DNA of 55,891 nucleotides, from the NCBI RefSeq assembly GCF_001953875.1, contig NZ_MQUR01000047.1:1-55891 (forward strand), read 5' to 3'. Positions within the stretch are counted from its first letter, which is position 1; each line of letters starts with the position of its first letter. Made by a program: the position numbers and the translations under genes. The notes under the pieces were generated by a model. The model searched no databases. It was not told the DNA's origin and saw only the letters and a list, made by a program, of their open reading frames with translations. Below are positions 1 to 8,600 of this stretch, one piece after another. The stretch comes from Streptomyces amritsarensis. GTDB taxonomy: Bacteria; Actinomycetota; Actinomycetes; Streptomycetales; Streptomycetaceae.

Positions 1-91
1 CCCGCCGGCCGCAGTGGGGTGTCTGCGGCCGGCGGACGTCTTCTCGGCCCTGCCGTGCGCTGCCGTGCGCTGCCTCGCCCTGCCGTGCCGG

Positions 92-829
92 CTACGCGGC
101 GTCCGTCATGCGGGCGAACACGACCACGTTGCTGTCGTAGTAGTGCTTCTTCGGGTCGAAGTCCCCGCCGCAGGTGACCAGGCGCAGGCCCGCGTGGTCG
201 AGGTTCTTGTAGACCTCCAGCGTGGGGAACTCGGCCTTCGGGTACTCACCGACCCGGTCCACCGTGAACGTGACCGTCTTGCCGTCCTTGCGCGTCACCT
301 TGATGGTGTCACCGCCCTTCATCGTCTTCAGCTTCTCGAACACGGCTGATGCTCCGTTCCACGTCACGTGCCCTGCGATCACGGCCGGTCCCTGGGAGCC
401 GGGTGTCGGCCCCGGCTCGTACCAGCCCGCGAGCGCGGGGTCCTTCGGGGTCTGCATGGTGCCGTCGGCGTTCTGCCGCAGCGTTTCCAGCGTGCTGGTC
501 AGGCCCAGCGAGGGGATCGCGATCTTCTGCGGCTCCGACCGGGCCAGGGCGGGCCCGGCCTTGCCCGCGCCGCCACCCGTACCGTTCTGCGCCGCGTCCA
601 CGGGTGCCGGGGCGCCCCCGCCCGCGGGAGCCGGCGCGCCGGGGGCGGCGGCGTCCGGTGCCCCCGCCTGCCCGGCCTGCCCCTGCGGGGCGGGCGGCTT
701 CTCGGCGTTCTGGCCTCCGCATCCCGCCAGGAGGAGGGCGCCGAGGACCGCGGCCGCCAGGGGGCGTGCCCTGCGGCGACGAGGCGGCGCGGTGGACGGG
801 CGCGGGACCGGCGCGGGAATCCGCTTCAC
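92..829 (-). CDS. Class F-type sortase, lipoprotein-like N-terminus
   Basis: 245-residue cysteine transpeptidase predicted to act outside the membrane. The GTG start at 829 overlaps the stop of the upstream gene by 4 bp (GTGA), so the two are translationally coupled. The N-terminus has basic residues, a hydrophobic stretch and a lipobox-like LLLAGCGG. A long Ala/Pro/Gly linker precedes the sortase beta-barrel. The catalytic His is H154 in VIAGHVTW and the Cys is C220 in LVTCGGDF. The segment after it (YYDSNVVVFA) is what actinobacterial class E/F sortases usually show. Sortases normally attach surface proteins to peptidoglycan. The adjacent CHRD-like protein is a plausible partner, although I see no LPXTG motif in it. 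Confidence 0.88.
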   Translation of the reverse strand: MKRIPAPVPRPSTAPPRRRRARPLAAAVLGALLLAGCGGQNAEKPPAPQGQAGQAGAPDAAAPGAPAPAGGGAPAPVDAAQNGTGGGAGKAGPALARSEPQKIAIPSLGLTSTLETLRQNADGTMQTPKDPALAGWYEPGPTPGSQGPAVIAGHVTWNGASAVFEKLKTMKGGDTIKVTRKDGKTVTFTVDRVGEYPKAEFPTLEVYKNLDHAGLRLVTCGGDFDPKKHYYDSNVVVFARMTDAA

Positions 830-1671
830 GCGCCGCCCCCGGTGGTCTCCCGGCCGGCGCGGACGGCGACGGGGACGGCGGAGGCCCGCTTCCGGGAGAG
901 GGCCACGGCACCGGCCGCCACCGCGAGGACGGTGATCGCGACACCGTCGCGGACCGTCACCGGCACCGACGCGCTCTGTGTGCTCTCCGGGGAGCCGCCG
1001 CCCGTCTCGATGGCTCCGACCGGGAGGGACCCGACGGCCGCGCCCTTGACCTCTCCGCAGTTGGTCGGGGCCGTGGCCTCCTGGGGCAGCTTCGGGTCGA
1101 GCTCGCTCTTGCCGGCACCCTCGAAGTCGTACTTGCGGTTCTTGTTCCGGTCGATGCCGTGCTGTACGACGTGCAGGTCCTTGATGTGCTCGACCACGTC
1201 CTGGCCGACGGTCATGGTCCGCTTGTAGGAGAGCTTGCCCTGGTTGTCGGCCTTGGGCATGCGCTCCACGGCGAGGCCGCTGGCGGGGGTGGTGTCCCCC
1301 GTCGTGGTCAGGGAGATGTTGATGTCGCCGTAGTCGTGCGTGGCTTCGGTGTTGCTGAGGATCCCGTCGCGGTTGGTGTCGTCCGTCGCGTCGGGGCACT
1401 TGAAGTCGTGCCCCTTCGTCGAACCGTGCAGGTGCTGGGCCGACGGTTGTCCGGGCACCATGCCCTCGGATTCGATCTGCACGGTCAGCTGGTTGCCGTT
1501 GAGGCTGAGCATCACCGTGCCGCGGGAACCCGACTTGTTCAGCTGCGCCAGGTCGATCTGGTACGCCTTTCCGCCCTCCGCGAGAGCTGGTCCCGAAAGA
1601 CCGAGGGTCAGGAACACTGCGGTGGGTACGGCGGCGAGAACCACGTGGCGACCGGCGCGCTTGACTATCAC
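826..1671 (-). CDS. Secreted CHRD-like domain protein with C-terminal membrane anchor
   Basis: 281 residues. An N-terminal signal peptide ends near ALA-EGG. The body resembles the CHRD/Cu-Zn superoxide dismutase-like beta-sandwich found in many actinobacterial surface proteins, with a His-rich HLHGSTKGHDF segment and a Cys pair. The C-terminus has a hydrophobic helix (about 230-250) and a basic tail, but no recognisable LPXTG. The GTG start at 1671 has an AGGAG 6 nt upstream. It forms an operon with the downstream sortase through a GTGA overlap, so the protein is probably anchored or assembled at the cell surface. The exact role is unknown, and the CHRD assignment rests on general resemblance. 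Confidence 0.75.
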   Translation of the reverse strand: MIVKRAGRHVVLAAVPTAVFLTLGLSGPALAEGGKAYQIDLAQLNKSGSRGTVMLSLNGNQLTVQIESEGMVPGQPSAQHLHGSTKGHDFKCPDATDDTNRDGILSNTEATHDYGDINISLTTTGDTTPASGLAVERMPKADNQGKLSYKRTMTVGQDVVEHIKDLHVVQHGIDRNKNRKYDFEGAGKSELDPKLPQEATAPTNCGEVKGAAVGSLPVGAIETGGGSPESTQSASVPVTVRDGVAITVLAVAAGAVALSRKRASAVPVAVRAGRETTGGGA

Positions 1672-2468
1672 ATTCGCTCCTGTTCCGTGGATCCCCAGGA
1701 CGGGAATCGCAGATCGTACGGGGTGGAAACGAGCCCCCGGTGAGGGCCTCGCTCCTTCTTCGGCGCCCCAACGCCTTTGGATGGGTGTCTTTTTGATGAG
1801 TTTCCGGCGCCCAGCGCGTCCGGCAGCCTGCCCCCGGTCATCCAGATACGTGACATCGCGTCGCCCAGGGCGGGGAATCGGGCGGCCTCGCAGAGCATCA
1901 CCGAGAGCACGAGCATTCCGTGCGCGGTGGATTTCGGATCACGGTTGCGGTGCAGCCGCATGACCGCGTCGCCCAGGGGGCGGCGTCCCAGGAGGATCCC
2001 CGAACGCCGCACGCCCGCGGCCCTTTCCAGGTCCGTTCGGTGGCCGCCGAACGGCAGTTCCTGCGTTCGGCGGATGCCCGATGGGGCTGCAGCGTCCCGC
2101 ACGTGGCGCACGTACGCCTCCGGCGGGGCCTGCCCGTTCTCGAAGGTGTTGCGGAATCCGATGATGCGAGGGCCTGCGCCGTACCGGCGGAGCTCCATGT
2201 GGAGCTCGATGAACACGCCTCGGAGTTGAATGCGGAGGGGGAGGTGGGGTTCATCCCCGGATGAACCGGTGGATGCACCGGTGGATTCACTCTCGGATTC
2301 ATCCTCGGATGCGCCCTCGGATTCACCCCCGCCCCCCGGGCCGGCCATGCTGAAAATACCGTGAGCATCTGCGGCTCTCGACCTGATGGTCGACGTCAGG
2401 AGCCGATACTCGTCCACCGATGCGTACGCCGAGGAAAACGACACGGGTTTCAGCATGGCCGCCTGCAT
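1668..2468 (-). CDS. Ribosome-inactivating protein (ricin A-chain/Shiga-type rRNA N-glycosidase) homologue, possibly degenerate
   Basis: 266 residues. Three blocks line up with ricin A chain in the right order: DEYRLLTSTIRSR (19-31); IQLRGVFIEL to IIGFRN (80-107); and LPFGGHRTDLERAAG followed by PLGDAVMRL (138-172). The hallmark active-site helix VMLCEAARF (190-198) gives E194 and R197, matching the ricin catalytic Glu and Arg. RIPs remove one adenine from the sarcin-ricin loop of large-subunit rRNA. Oddities: residues 42-72 are a Ser/Glu-rich insert encoded by 12-bp repeats; the stacking tyrosines appear replaced; and the tail after about 215 lacks the usual Trp-containing helix. There is no obvious signal peptide. 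The start is uncertain (2468 or 2456). It overlaps the next gene by GTGA. Confidence 0.62.
   Translation of the reverse strand: MQAAMLKPVSFSSAYASVDEYRLLTSTIRSRAADAHGIFSMAGPGGGGESEGASEDESESESTGASTGSSGDEPHLPLRIQLRGVFIELHMELRRYGAGPRIIGFRNTFENGQAPPEAYVRHVRDAAAPSGIRRTQELPFGGHRTDLERAAGVRRSGILLGRRPLGDAVMRLHRNRDPKSTAHGMLVLSVMLCEAARFPALGDAMSRIWMTGGRLPDALGAGNSSKRHPSKGVGAPKKERGPHRGLVSTPYDLRFPSWGSTEQERM
2259..2330. repeat. 12-bp minisatellite, six units, inside the RIP gene
   Basis: Six consecutive 12-bp units beginning GGATGAACC, GGATGCACC, GGATTCACT, GGATTCATC, GGATGCGCC and GGATTCACC. On the minus strand they encode a Ser/Glu/Gly/Thr-rich run that interrupts the RIP fold after its first helix. The reading frame is kept because the unit is a multiple of three. 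Confidence 0.85.
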
Positions 2469-2724
2469 CAGGTGGAGGAGCCGGAACCCGGACTCCTCTT
2501 CAGTAATCTGAACGGATTCGGTTCGACCTTGCTGTACTCACGCACGCGCATACACCGCCTTCGACATATTCCGATCGCCGCCCGGGTGACGTGGTCCCCG
2601 TCGCCGGATTCGGTTTCGGTTTCGGTTCGGTCTCGACCTTTGTAGTCGTCCTGGCGGCGGCCGGGCGAATAGTTGGCCTCTGATGCCAAAAAATCAGCGC
2701 GTGGTCCCGGCGTGCGGGATGTGA

Positions 2725-3714
2725 TCAGTGCTCCTGGGCGGCGGCCGTGGCACCGGCCGCCTGTTCGAGGACCTCCAGGACGGTGTCGCGGAACAGGGTG
2801 GTCTTGTAGCCGGTCTGCGGCAGCGGACGGCAGCGGGCCACTACGGTGGCCGCCGCCGCGGCGAGGGCTTCGGGGGTGCCCTCACGGCCGATCAGCGCGG
2901 CCTCCACCTCCGGCAGCCGCAGTGGTACGCGCGCCACCCCGCCCGCCGCGACGGCTGCGTGCGTGACGGTGGCCCCGTCGAACGCGAGCCGGGCGGTGGC
3001 CTCGACCAGGGGCCACTCGGCGTGGGCCCGGCTGGTGGCCCGGTGGCAGGCGGCGCGTTCGCCGGGAAGGGGTGCCGGCAGCCGGACCGCGGTGAGGATG
3101 CGGTACGGCGGCAGCAGGTGGTCGGCCCGGTGGAGCAGGTCCCCGTCGCCGTACAGGTCGGCGACGCTGCGCGGCTCTTCGTCGTGGATCTCGACCCGGG
3201 CGTCGTAGGTGAGCAGGGCCATCGCCAAGGTGGACGGGTGCGGGATGATGCAGCGGCCCGCTCCGCCGACCACGCCGAAGTGGTGGTCCCCCTCGCGTGC
3301 GGGGCAGCCGGCGCCCCCCTTCTGGAGGCAGCTGACGTGCGGGTTGCGGAAGTACCAACAGCGGTTGCGCTGGAGCAGGTTGCCGCCCAGCGTGCCCGCC
3401 GCACGGATCTGCGGGGTGGCCGCGGTCCCGGCCGACGCCGCGAGGGCCGGCCAGCCCGCGCGCACCTGCGGATCGGCGGCCAGCTCGGCGAGGGTGGTCA
3501 GGGCGCCGATCCGCAGCCCGCCGTCGGGCAGCGCGGCGGTCCCGTGGAGGCCGGCGGCACCGTGGATGTCGGTGAAGGGCCCGGCGGAGACGCCGCTGCG
3601 CTGCCGTGCGCCGGTGTCGGTGCCGCCGGCGCGCAGTTCCCCGCCACGCGCCCGAACGGCGTCCGCGAGGCCGGTGAGGTCGGTGGGATCGGTGCGATCG
3701 GGTTCGGGGGTCAC
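2725..3714 (-). CDS. Molybdenum hydroxylase FAD-binding subunit (PaoB/YagS-like)
   Basis: 329 residues. Member of the FAD-binding molybdopterin dehydrogenase family. It passes electrons between the iron-sulfur clusters and FAD in a xanthine dehydrogenase or aldehyde oxidase complex. The FAD-binding start (ELRAGGTD) and AAGTLGGNLLQRNRC are typical. A cysteine cluster (C119, C129, C137, in RCWYF and SCLQKGGAGC) is the insertion that binds a 4Fe-4S cluster in E. coli PaoB. This favours a PaoABC-like periplasmic or cytosolic aldehyde oxidase over classical xanthine dehydrogenase. GTG at 3714 overlaps the preceding stop by 4 bp, so it is co-translated with the large subunit. No Tat signal is seen. 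Confidence 0.9.
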   Translation of the reverse strand: MTPEPDRTDPTDLTGLADAVRARGGELRAGGTDTGARQRSGVSAGPFTDIHGAAGLHGTAALPDGGLRIGALTTLAELAADPQVRAGWPALAASAGTAATPQIRAAGTLGGNLLQRNRCWYFRNPHVSCLQKGGAGCPAREGDHHFGVVGGAGRCIIPHPSTLAMALLTYDARVEIHDEEPRSVADLYGDGDLLHRADHLLPPYRILTAVRLPAPLPGERAACHRATSRAHAEWPLVEATARLAFDGATVTHAAVAAGGVARVPLRLPEVEAALIGREGTPEALAAAAATVVARCRPLPQTGYKTTLFRDTVLEVLEQAAGATAAAQEH

Positions 3715-6272
3715 GTACCCAGTCCTTCCAGGAGCCGGTCGGGGCGGATGGGCAGGTCGTACGGGCGCCAGCCGGTCGCGTCGTGAACGGCGTTGGCCAG
3801 GCACGCCGCGGTGGGCAGGGTGGCGATCTCGCCGAGGCCGACACCGCCGCCGGGGACGTGCTCGAAGCCCTCCTGGTGGAAGTGGACGGTGATCTCCGGG
3901 GTGTCGCCGATGCCGGGGATGCGGTAGTCCTCCAGGTTCTCGGTCAGCACCCGGCCGGTGGCCGGGTCGACGCGCCGTTCCTCGTACAGGGCGTAGCCGA
4001 TGCCCTGGACGACGGCGCCCTCGCACTGGCTGCGGGCGAGCCGGTCCTCGTGGATACGGCCCGCGGCGATGCCGCTCCACACGCGCAGCGGGCGGATCCG
4101 GCCGAGCCGCGTGTCCACCTCGACCTCGGCGACCTGCACCGACCCGGTGAAGCCGCGGCCGACGGCGATACCGCCCAGGGTGAAGGGGGTGACGTAGCCG
4201 CGGCGGTCGCGGGGGCGCCGGCCGGTGACCCGCAGGCCGTGCGCCGCGTCCAGCCGGGCGGCCACGCCGGGGCCGCCGAGGGCTTCGCGCAGCCGGGCGG
4301 CGGCGTCCGCGGCGGCGGGCACCAGGGAGGGGGTGGTGCGGCTGCCGCCGGAGGTGGGGCCGTGGACGGTGTCGCTGTGGCCGATGTCGGCGCGCACCCT
4401 CGTCTCCGGCAGGCCGAGGGCGGCGGCGACGGCCCGGCGCAGCACGGTCCGCGAGCCCGTGCCCATGTCCTGGACCGCGCAGCGGGCGACGACGACCCCG
4501 TCCTCGACGGTGAGCTCGACCTCGGTGACGGGGTCGAGGAAGTACAACCAGTTGGCGGCGGCGACGCCGACGCCGCGGCGGTACCGCCCGGTGCCGGCGC
4601 GGCGGCCCGTCCAGGCCGGAAGCGTGGCGGCCCAGTCGTAGAGGGCGTGCCGTTTGGGGTTCCCGTCCCATCGGCGGCGCAGGTCGATCGGGTCCTGGCC
4701 GAGCCGGTGCGCCATCTCGTCGACGGCCTGTTCCAGGGCCCAGCACAGGGTGGGGCCGCCCGGGCCGCGGAACGGGGCGCCCGGGGGCCGGTGGGTGACG
4801 GTGTCGAAGTCGCGGAGCCGGCGGGGGGCCTTGCCGTACATGAACCGGGCCAGGGCCGCGACGGAGCCGCCCACCGAGACCCCGCCGTCGCTGTCCGCGT
4901 CCATGGCCAGGGCGCTCAGGTCGCCGGAGGCGTCCGCGGCCATCGCCAGCCGGATGCGGGTGCCGGGCCGGTATCCGCCGTCGGTGAGCTCTTCGTCCCG
5001 GTCCAGGACGACGCGTACGGGGGCGCCGTGCAGCCGGGCCAGTTCGACCGCGGCGACGACGTCGGAGGTCAGGCCCATCTTGCAGCCGAAGCCGCCGCCC
5101 ACGTGGACGGCCCGTGCCACCACCCGTTCCACGGGGACGTCGAAGCGCTCGGCGGCGAGTTCGGCCACGCGTTTCACCGACTGCGTGGACACCTGGATGT
5201 GGAGGGTGCCTTCGGCCCAGTGGGCGAGGCACGCGTGGGGTTCGAGCGGGGTGTGGGTCTGGGCGGCGGTGGTGAACACGCCTTCCACGACCCTCTCAGG
5301 GTTCTGCGCCAGCGCTTGCCGGATGCGGCGTACGGCAGCGGCGGGGCGTTTGCTCATGCCGGACGGACCGCGCAGGTTGCCGCGCCAGCGGGCGGGGACC
5401 AGCTGGGTGGTCTCGCCCGACCCGGGCGCCCGCTTGCGCGCCGCCTTGTCCTCGTAGACGAGCGGGCCCTCGCCGGCCCGGGCCCGGTGCACGTCGAGGG
5501 CCGCCGGCAGCACCTCGTAGTCCACGACGACGCGGGCGGCGGCCGCCCGCGCGGCGGCCCGGTCCGGTGCCGCGACGGCGGCGACCGGTTGTCCGACGTA
5601 CCGGACGACGCCGTCGGGCGGCAGCAGCAGCGCCAGCGGCACGTCGCCGGCCTCGATGGACCGTACGTGCGCGTGGGCGTGCGGAGAGCGGATGATCACG
5701 CCTTCCAGCAGGCCGTCGGGGTGCAGATCGGTGGTGTAGCGGGCCGATCCGTCGGTCTTCTCGGGGGCTTCGGTGCGCGGGGTCGCCGCCTGTCTGCCGG
5801 TCGGGGCCCTGTCGTGGTCGCCTGCGCAGGCCGCGGCCACCGCCCGGAAGATGCCCTCGTAGGCGCCGCAGCGGCACAGGTGGCCCGCCAGGGCTTCGGC
5901 GATCTCTCGGCGCCCCGGCGGGGTGGTGCCGTGCTCGGCGCGCCACCGCTCGACGAAGGCGGCCGCCTCGACGACGAAGCCGGGGGTGCAGTAGCCGCAC
6001 TGGAGGGCGTCCTCGGCGGCGAAGGCGCGGGCCACGGGGTGGCCCGAGAGGCCCTCCGCCGTCGTCACGCTCCGGCCGGCCAGCCGGGCCGCCGGGGTCA
6101 GGCAGGACACCCGGGGCTCGCCGTCGACCTGGATCGTGCAGGCCCCGCAGACGCCGGCCGCGCACACCAGCTTGGTGCCGGTCAGTCCCAGGCGGTCGCG
6201 CAGCACCTCCACGGCGGCCGGGTCGCCGTCCACGTCGACCGTTCGCCGGGTGCCATTGACCTCGAACTCCAC
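3711..6272 (-). CDS. Fused 2Fe-2S / molybdopterin-binding oxidoreductase subunit
   Basis: 853 residues. Residues 1-150 form the small iron-sulfur subunit: plant-type 2Fe-2S ligands C37, C42, C45 and C57, then the second cluster in QCGYCTPGF and LCRCGAYEG. From about 165 it becomes the molybdopterin catalytic subunit, with a glycine-rich GGGFGCKMG and a C-terminal GVGLGEIATLP that carries the expected catalytic Glu. In most relatives these are separate genes, so this is a natural fusion of PaoA-like and PaoC-like parts. The GTG at 6272 has GAGGAG 8 nt upstream and was chosen over the upstream in-frame start at 6329. Probable role: hydroxylation or oxidation of an aldehyde or N-heterocycle. The substrate is unknown. 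Confidence 0.9.
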   Translation of the reverse strand: MEFEVNGTRRTVDVDGDPAAVEVLRDRLGLTGTKLVCAAGVCGACTIQVDGEPRVSCLTPAARLAGRSVTTAEGLSGHPVARAFAAEDALQCGYCTPGFVVEAAAFVERWRAEHGTTPPGRREIAEALAGHLCRCGAYEGIFRAVAAACAGDHDRAPTGRQAATPRTEAPEKTDGSARYTTDLHPDGLLEGVIIRSPHAHAHVRSIEAGDVPLALLLPPDGVVRYVGQPVAAVAAPDRAAARAAAARVVVDYEVLPAALDVHRARAGEGPLVYEDKAARKRAPGSGETTQLVPARWRGNLRGPSGMSKRPAAAVRRIRQALAQNPERVVEGVFTTAAQTHTPLEPHACLAHWAEGTLHIQVSTQSVKRVAELAAERFDVPVERVVARAVHVGGGFGCKMGLTSDVVAAVELARLHGAPVRVVLDRDEELTDGGYRPGTRIRLAMAADASGDLSALAMDADSDGGVSVGGSVAALARFMYGKAPRRLRDFDTVTHRPPGAPFRGPGGPTLCWALEQAVDEMAHRLGQDPIDLRRRWDGNPKRHALYDWAATLPAWTGRRAGTGRYRRGVGVAAANWLYFLDPVTEVELTVEDGVVVARCAVQDMGTGSRTVLRRAVAAALGLPETRVRADIGHSDTVHGPTSGGSRTTPSLVPAAADAAARLREALGGPGVAARLDAAHGLRVTGRRPRDRRGYVTPFTLGGIAVGRGFTGSVQVAEVEVDTRLGRIRPLRVWSGIAAGRIHEDRLARSQCEGAVVQGIGYALYEERRVDPATGRVLTENLEDYRIPGIGDTPEITVHFHQEGFEHVPGGGVGLGEIATLPTAACLANAVHDATGWRPYDLPIRPDRLLEGLGT

Positions 6273-6431
6273 GAGACGCACTCCTCTGCCGTGGGGTGGT
6301 GACCGCCGGAGCCTCACGCTCCCCGTCACGCTCCTTGATATCCCGCCCCCGGGGCGGGCGCAGTGCGGCGCTCGCCCGTTCGCGTGCGCAGGACGCCGTG
6401 CGGCGGCCCGCCGGTGCTCGTCGGCCGGGGG

Positions 6432-7685
6432 TCAGGGGGACGGTTCGGGGAGGGTCCCGGCGCGCAGGGCCGCGGCCGCGTGGACGGCGGCTCCGGTGGC
6501 CATGGCGTCCTCGTCGAAGACGACGCGGTCGCAGTGGCAGTCGGGGGCCGCCTCCGGTGCGCTTCCCGGCGGGCAGGCTCCGAGGAAGGCCATGGCGCCC
6601 GGCACCTGCTGGAGGACGTAGGAGAAGTCCTCGGCGCCCATGAACGGGTCGGGCAGCAGGTGGACGCGGCCCGGTCCGAGGAGCAGGGCCGCGGCGTCGT
6701 GGAGGGCCGCCGTGCGGGCGGGGTCGTTGACGACGGGCGGATAGCCCTCGGTCAGCGTGACGTCGGCGTGTGCTCCGTGGGCGGCGGCGACGTGCTGCGC
6801 GACACGGGTGATGCCGTCGCGCACCTGCTGCCGTGCGGCCGGGGTGAGGGTGCGGAAGGTGCCGTGGATCTCGGCGGTCCCGGGGATCACGTTGCCGGTG
6901 GTGCCGGCGTGGATCGAGGCGACGGTGACCACGGCCGGGTCGAAGACGTCGACGGTGCGCGTGACCATGGTCTGCAGGGCCTGGACGATCTCGCAGGCCA
7001 CCGGGACGGGGTCGAGGGCCCGGTGCGGTGCCGAGGCGTGTCCGCCGCGGCCGCGTACGGCCACGTGCAGCCCGTCGGACGCGGCGAAGGTGGGTCCGGG
7101 CCGCAGGTGGAGGGTCCCGGTCGGGAAGCGGGTGGTGACGTGCAGGGCGAAGGCGGCGGTGACGCCGCTGCCGTCGGGGGTCTCCAGCACCCCGTCGTCG
7201 ATCATGTGGCGGGCGCCGCCGCCGGACTCCTCCGCGGGCTGGAACATGAAGACGACGCGGCCCGCGAGCAGGTGGCGGCGGGCCGCGAGCAGCCGGGCGG
7301 CTCCGACGAGCATGGCGGTGTGCGTGTCGTGTCCGCAGGCGTGCATGGCGCCCGGTACCGAGGAGGCGAAGTCGAGGCCGGTCTCCTCGTCCATGGGCAG
7401 CGCGTCCATGTCGGCGCGCAGCAGGACCGTCGGGCCGGGCCGGGCTCCTTCGAGGCGTGCGGTGACGGAACTCAGGCGCGAGCCGGTGGCCAGGTCCAGG
7501 CCCAGCCCGTCCAGCGCCGCCAGGACGCTCTGCTGTGTGCGGGGCAGGTGGGCGCCGGTTTCGGGGTGGCGGTGGATGCTGCGGCGCAGCGCCACCATGC
7601 CGGGCAGGGCGGCGCGGGCATCGGCGAGCAGCCCTCCGAACACTTCCGGCGTCGTACCGTCGCCGGCCGGCGAAGCCACGTGCAC
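6432..7685 (-). CDS. M20 family amidohydrolase/metallopeptidase
   Basis: 417 residues. Typical M20D amidohydrolase (N-acyl amino acid or hippurate hydrolase type). Metal-binding motifs are visible: LLRADMDALP, HACGHDTHT (His/Asp ligands), PAEES (catalytic Glu) and the late MGAEDFSY ligand segment. The dimerisation domain lies in the middle (GRGGHASAPHRALDPV). The start is the GTG at 7685 just after AAGGAGG. A second GTG two codons in is also possible. It sits upstream of the molybdenum hydroxylase genes with a 159-bp gap, so it may belong to the same catabolic unit. The substrate cannot be read from the sequence. Confidence 0.9.
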   Translation of the reverse strand: MHVASPAGDGTTPEVFGGLLADARAALPGMVALRRSIHRHPETGAHLPRTQQSVLAALDGLGLDLATGSRLSSVTARLEGARPGPTVLLRADMDALPMDEETGLDFASSVPGAMHACGHDTHTAMLVGAARLLAARRHLLAGRVVFMFQPAEESGGGARHMIDDGVLETPDGSGVTAAFALHVTTRFPTGTLHLRPGPTFAASDGLHVAVRGRGGHASAPHRALDPVPVACEIVQALQTMVTRTVDVFDPAVVTVASIHAGTTGNVIPGTAEIHGTFRTLTPAARQQVRDGITRVAQHVAAAHGAHADVTLTEGYPPVVNDPARTAALHDAAALLLGPGRVHLLPDPFMGAEDFSYVLQQVPGAMAFLGACPPGSAPEAAPDCHCDRVVFDEDAMATGAAVHAAAALRAGTLPEPSP

Positions 7686-7838
7686 GGCGCCTCCTTCACG
7701 AGAACGGGCATACGGGGCGCCTGCCATGGTGCCGCGCCCCGGGGCCGCCACGCCGGTGCACCGCCTCCGGCGCGCCGCAGGCGTACACCGCGTACGAGGG
7801 CCCCGGGTCGGCGCGGGGCCCTCGCGGTGTCCTGGGGG

Positions 7839-8486
7839 TCAGGTGTGCGCGGGGCCTTCGAGGGAGCGGAGGCGGCGGGCTTCGAGGACCGTGGCCAGGG
7901 CGTAGGCGCCGCCGCCCGCGGCCGCGAGCGACCAGGAGGGGCCGGGGGCTTCGAGGAAGAGCGCGGCGGCGGAGGCCAGGGCGAGCCAGACGCCGAGGCC
8001 GTAGTGCAGCACGTTGCGGCGTACGGCTCCTTCGGCGAGGTAGAGCAGGCCGACGACGATGCCGGATCCTGCGGGCCACAGGACGGACTGGAGTTCCGGC
8101 GCGTCGAGGACGGAGGTCAGGCCGGTGATGGCGAGGGCCAGAGCGGTGAAGGCGGCGATCCAGGCGGTGCCGAGCAGCTTGCCGGAGAGGACTTCCGGCG
8201 CGGGAGCGCCGCGTTGGGCCCGCAGCGCGGCTCTGGTGGCCAGGACGATGCCGGTCACGAGCCCGGCGCCGAGCAGCGCCGTGGGAAGCCACTCGGGCAG
8301 GCCGAGCAGGGGCGTGTCGCCGTGGGAGGCGGCGGCGGCGCCGTGGCCCAGCAGGTGGGCGAGCGCGAAGCCTGCGTAGGCCCCACGGTTGTCGACCTCG
8401 CGTGATCGGCGGGTGGCGGGGGCGCCGGTGTCGGCGCCGGTGTCGTTGTCGTCGTCGGTCGGCGGGAGGGTTGCGGTACCGGTCAC
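7839..8486 (-). CDS. Six-helix integral membrane protein of unknown function
   Basis: 215 residues. A hydrophilic Asp/Thr-rich N-terminus is followed by about six hydrophobic helices separated by short loops, and a short charged C-terminus. No family motif is recognised. GTG start at 8486 with GGAG 9 nt upstream. It lies 114 bp downstream of an MFS exporter on the same strand and may be co-transcribed with it. Confidence 0.65.
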   Translation of the reverse strand: MTGTATLPPTDDDNDTGADTGAPATRRSREVDNRGAYAGFALAHLLGHGAAAASHGDTPLLGLPEWLPTALLGAGLVTGIVLATRAALRAQRGAPAPEVLSGKLLGTAWIAAFTALALAITGLTSVLDAPELQSVLWPAGSGIVVGLLYLAEGAVRRNVLHYGLGVWLALASAAALFLEAPGPSWSLAAAGGGAYALATVLEARRLRSLEGPAHT

Positions 8487-8600
8487 GGTGTGGGTCTCCG
8501 GGGTGAGGGGTGGATGGTGGGCAGGGTGGGGGCGGGCAGCGCGTCGGCGGGGGGCCGGACGGGCGTCGCGTCGGCGCTGCGCGGTGGTTCGGACGCTCGG

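Noticed and set aside
2468..2689. 73-codon minus-strand frame whose stop overlaps the RIP start (TGATG)
   Set aside because: No ribosome site or recognisable product; likely chance.
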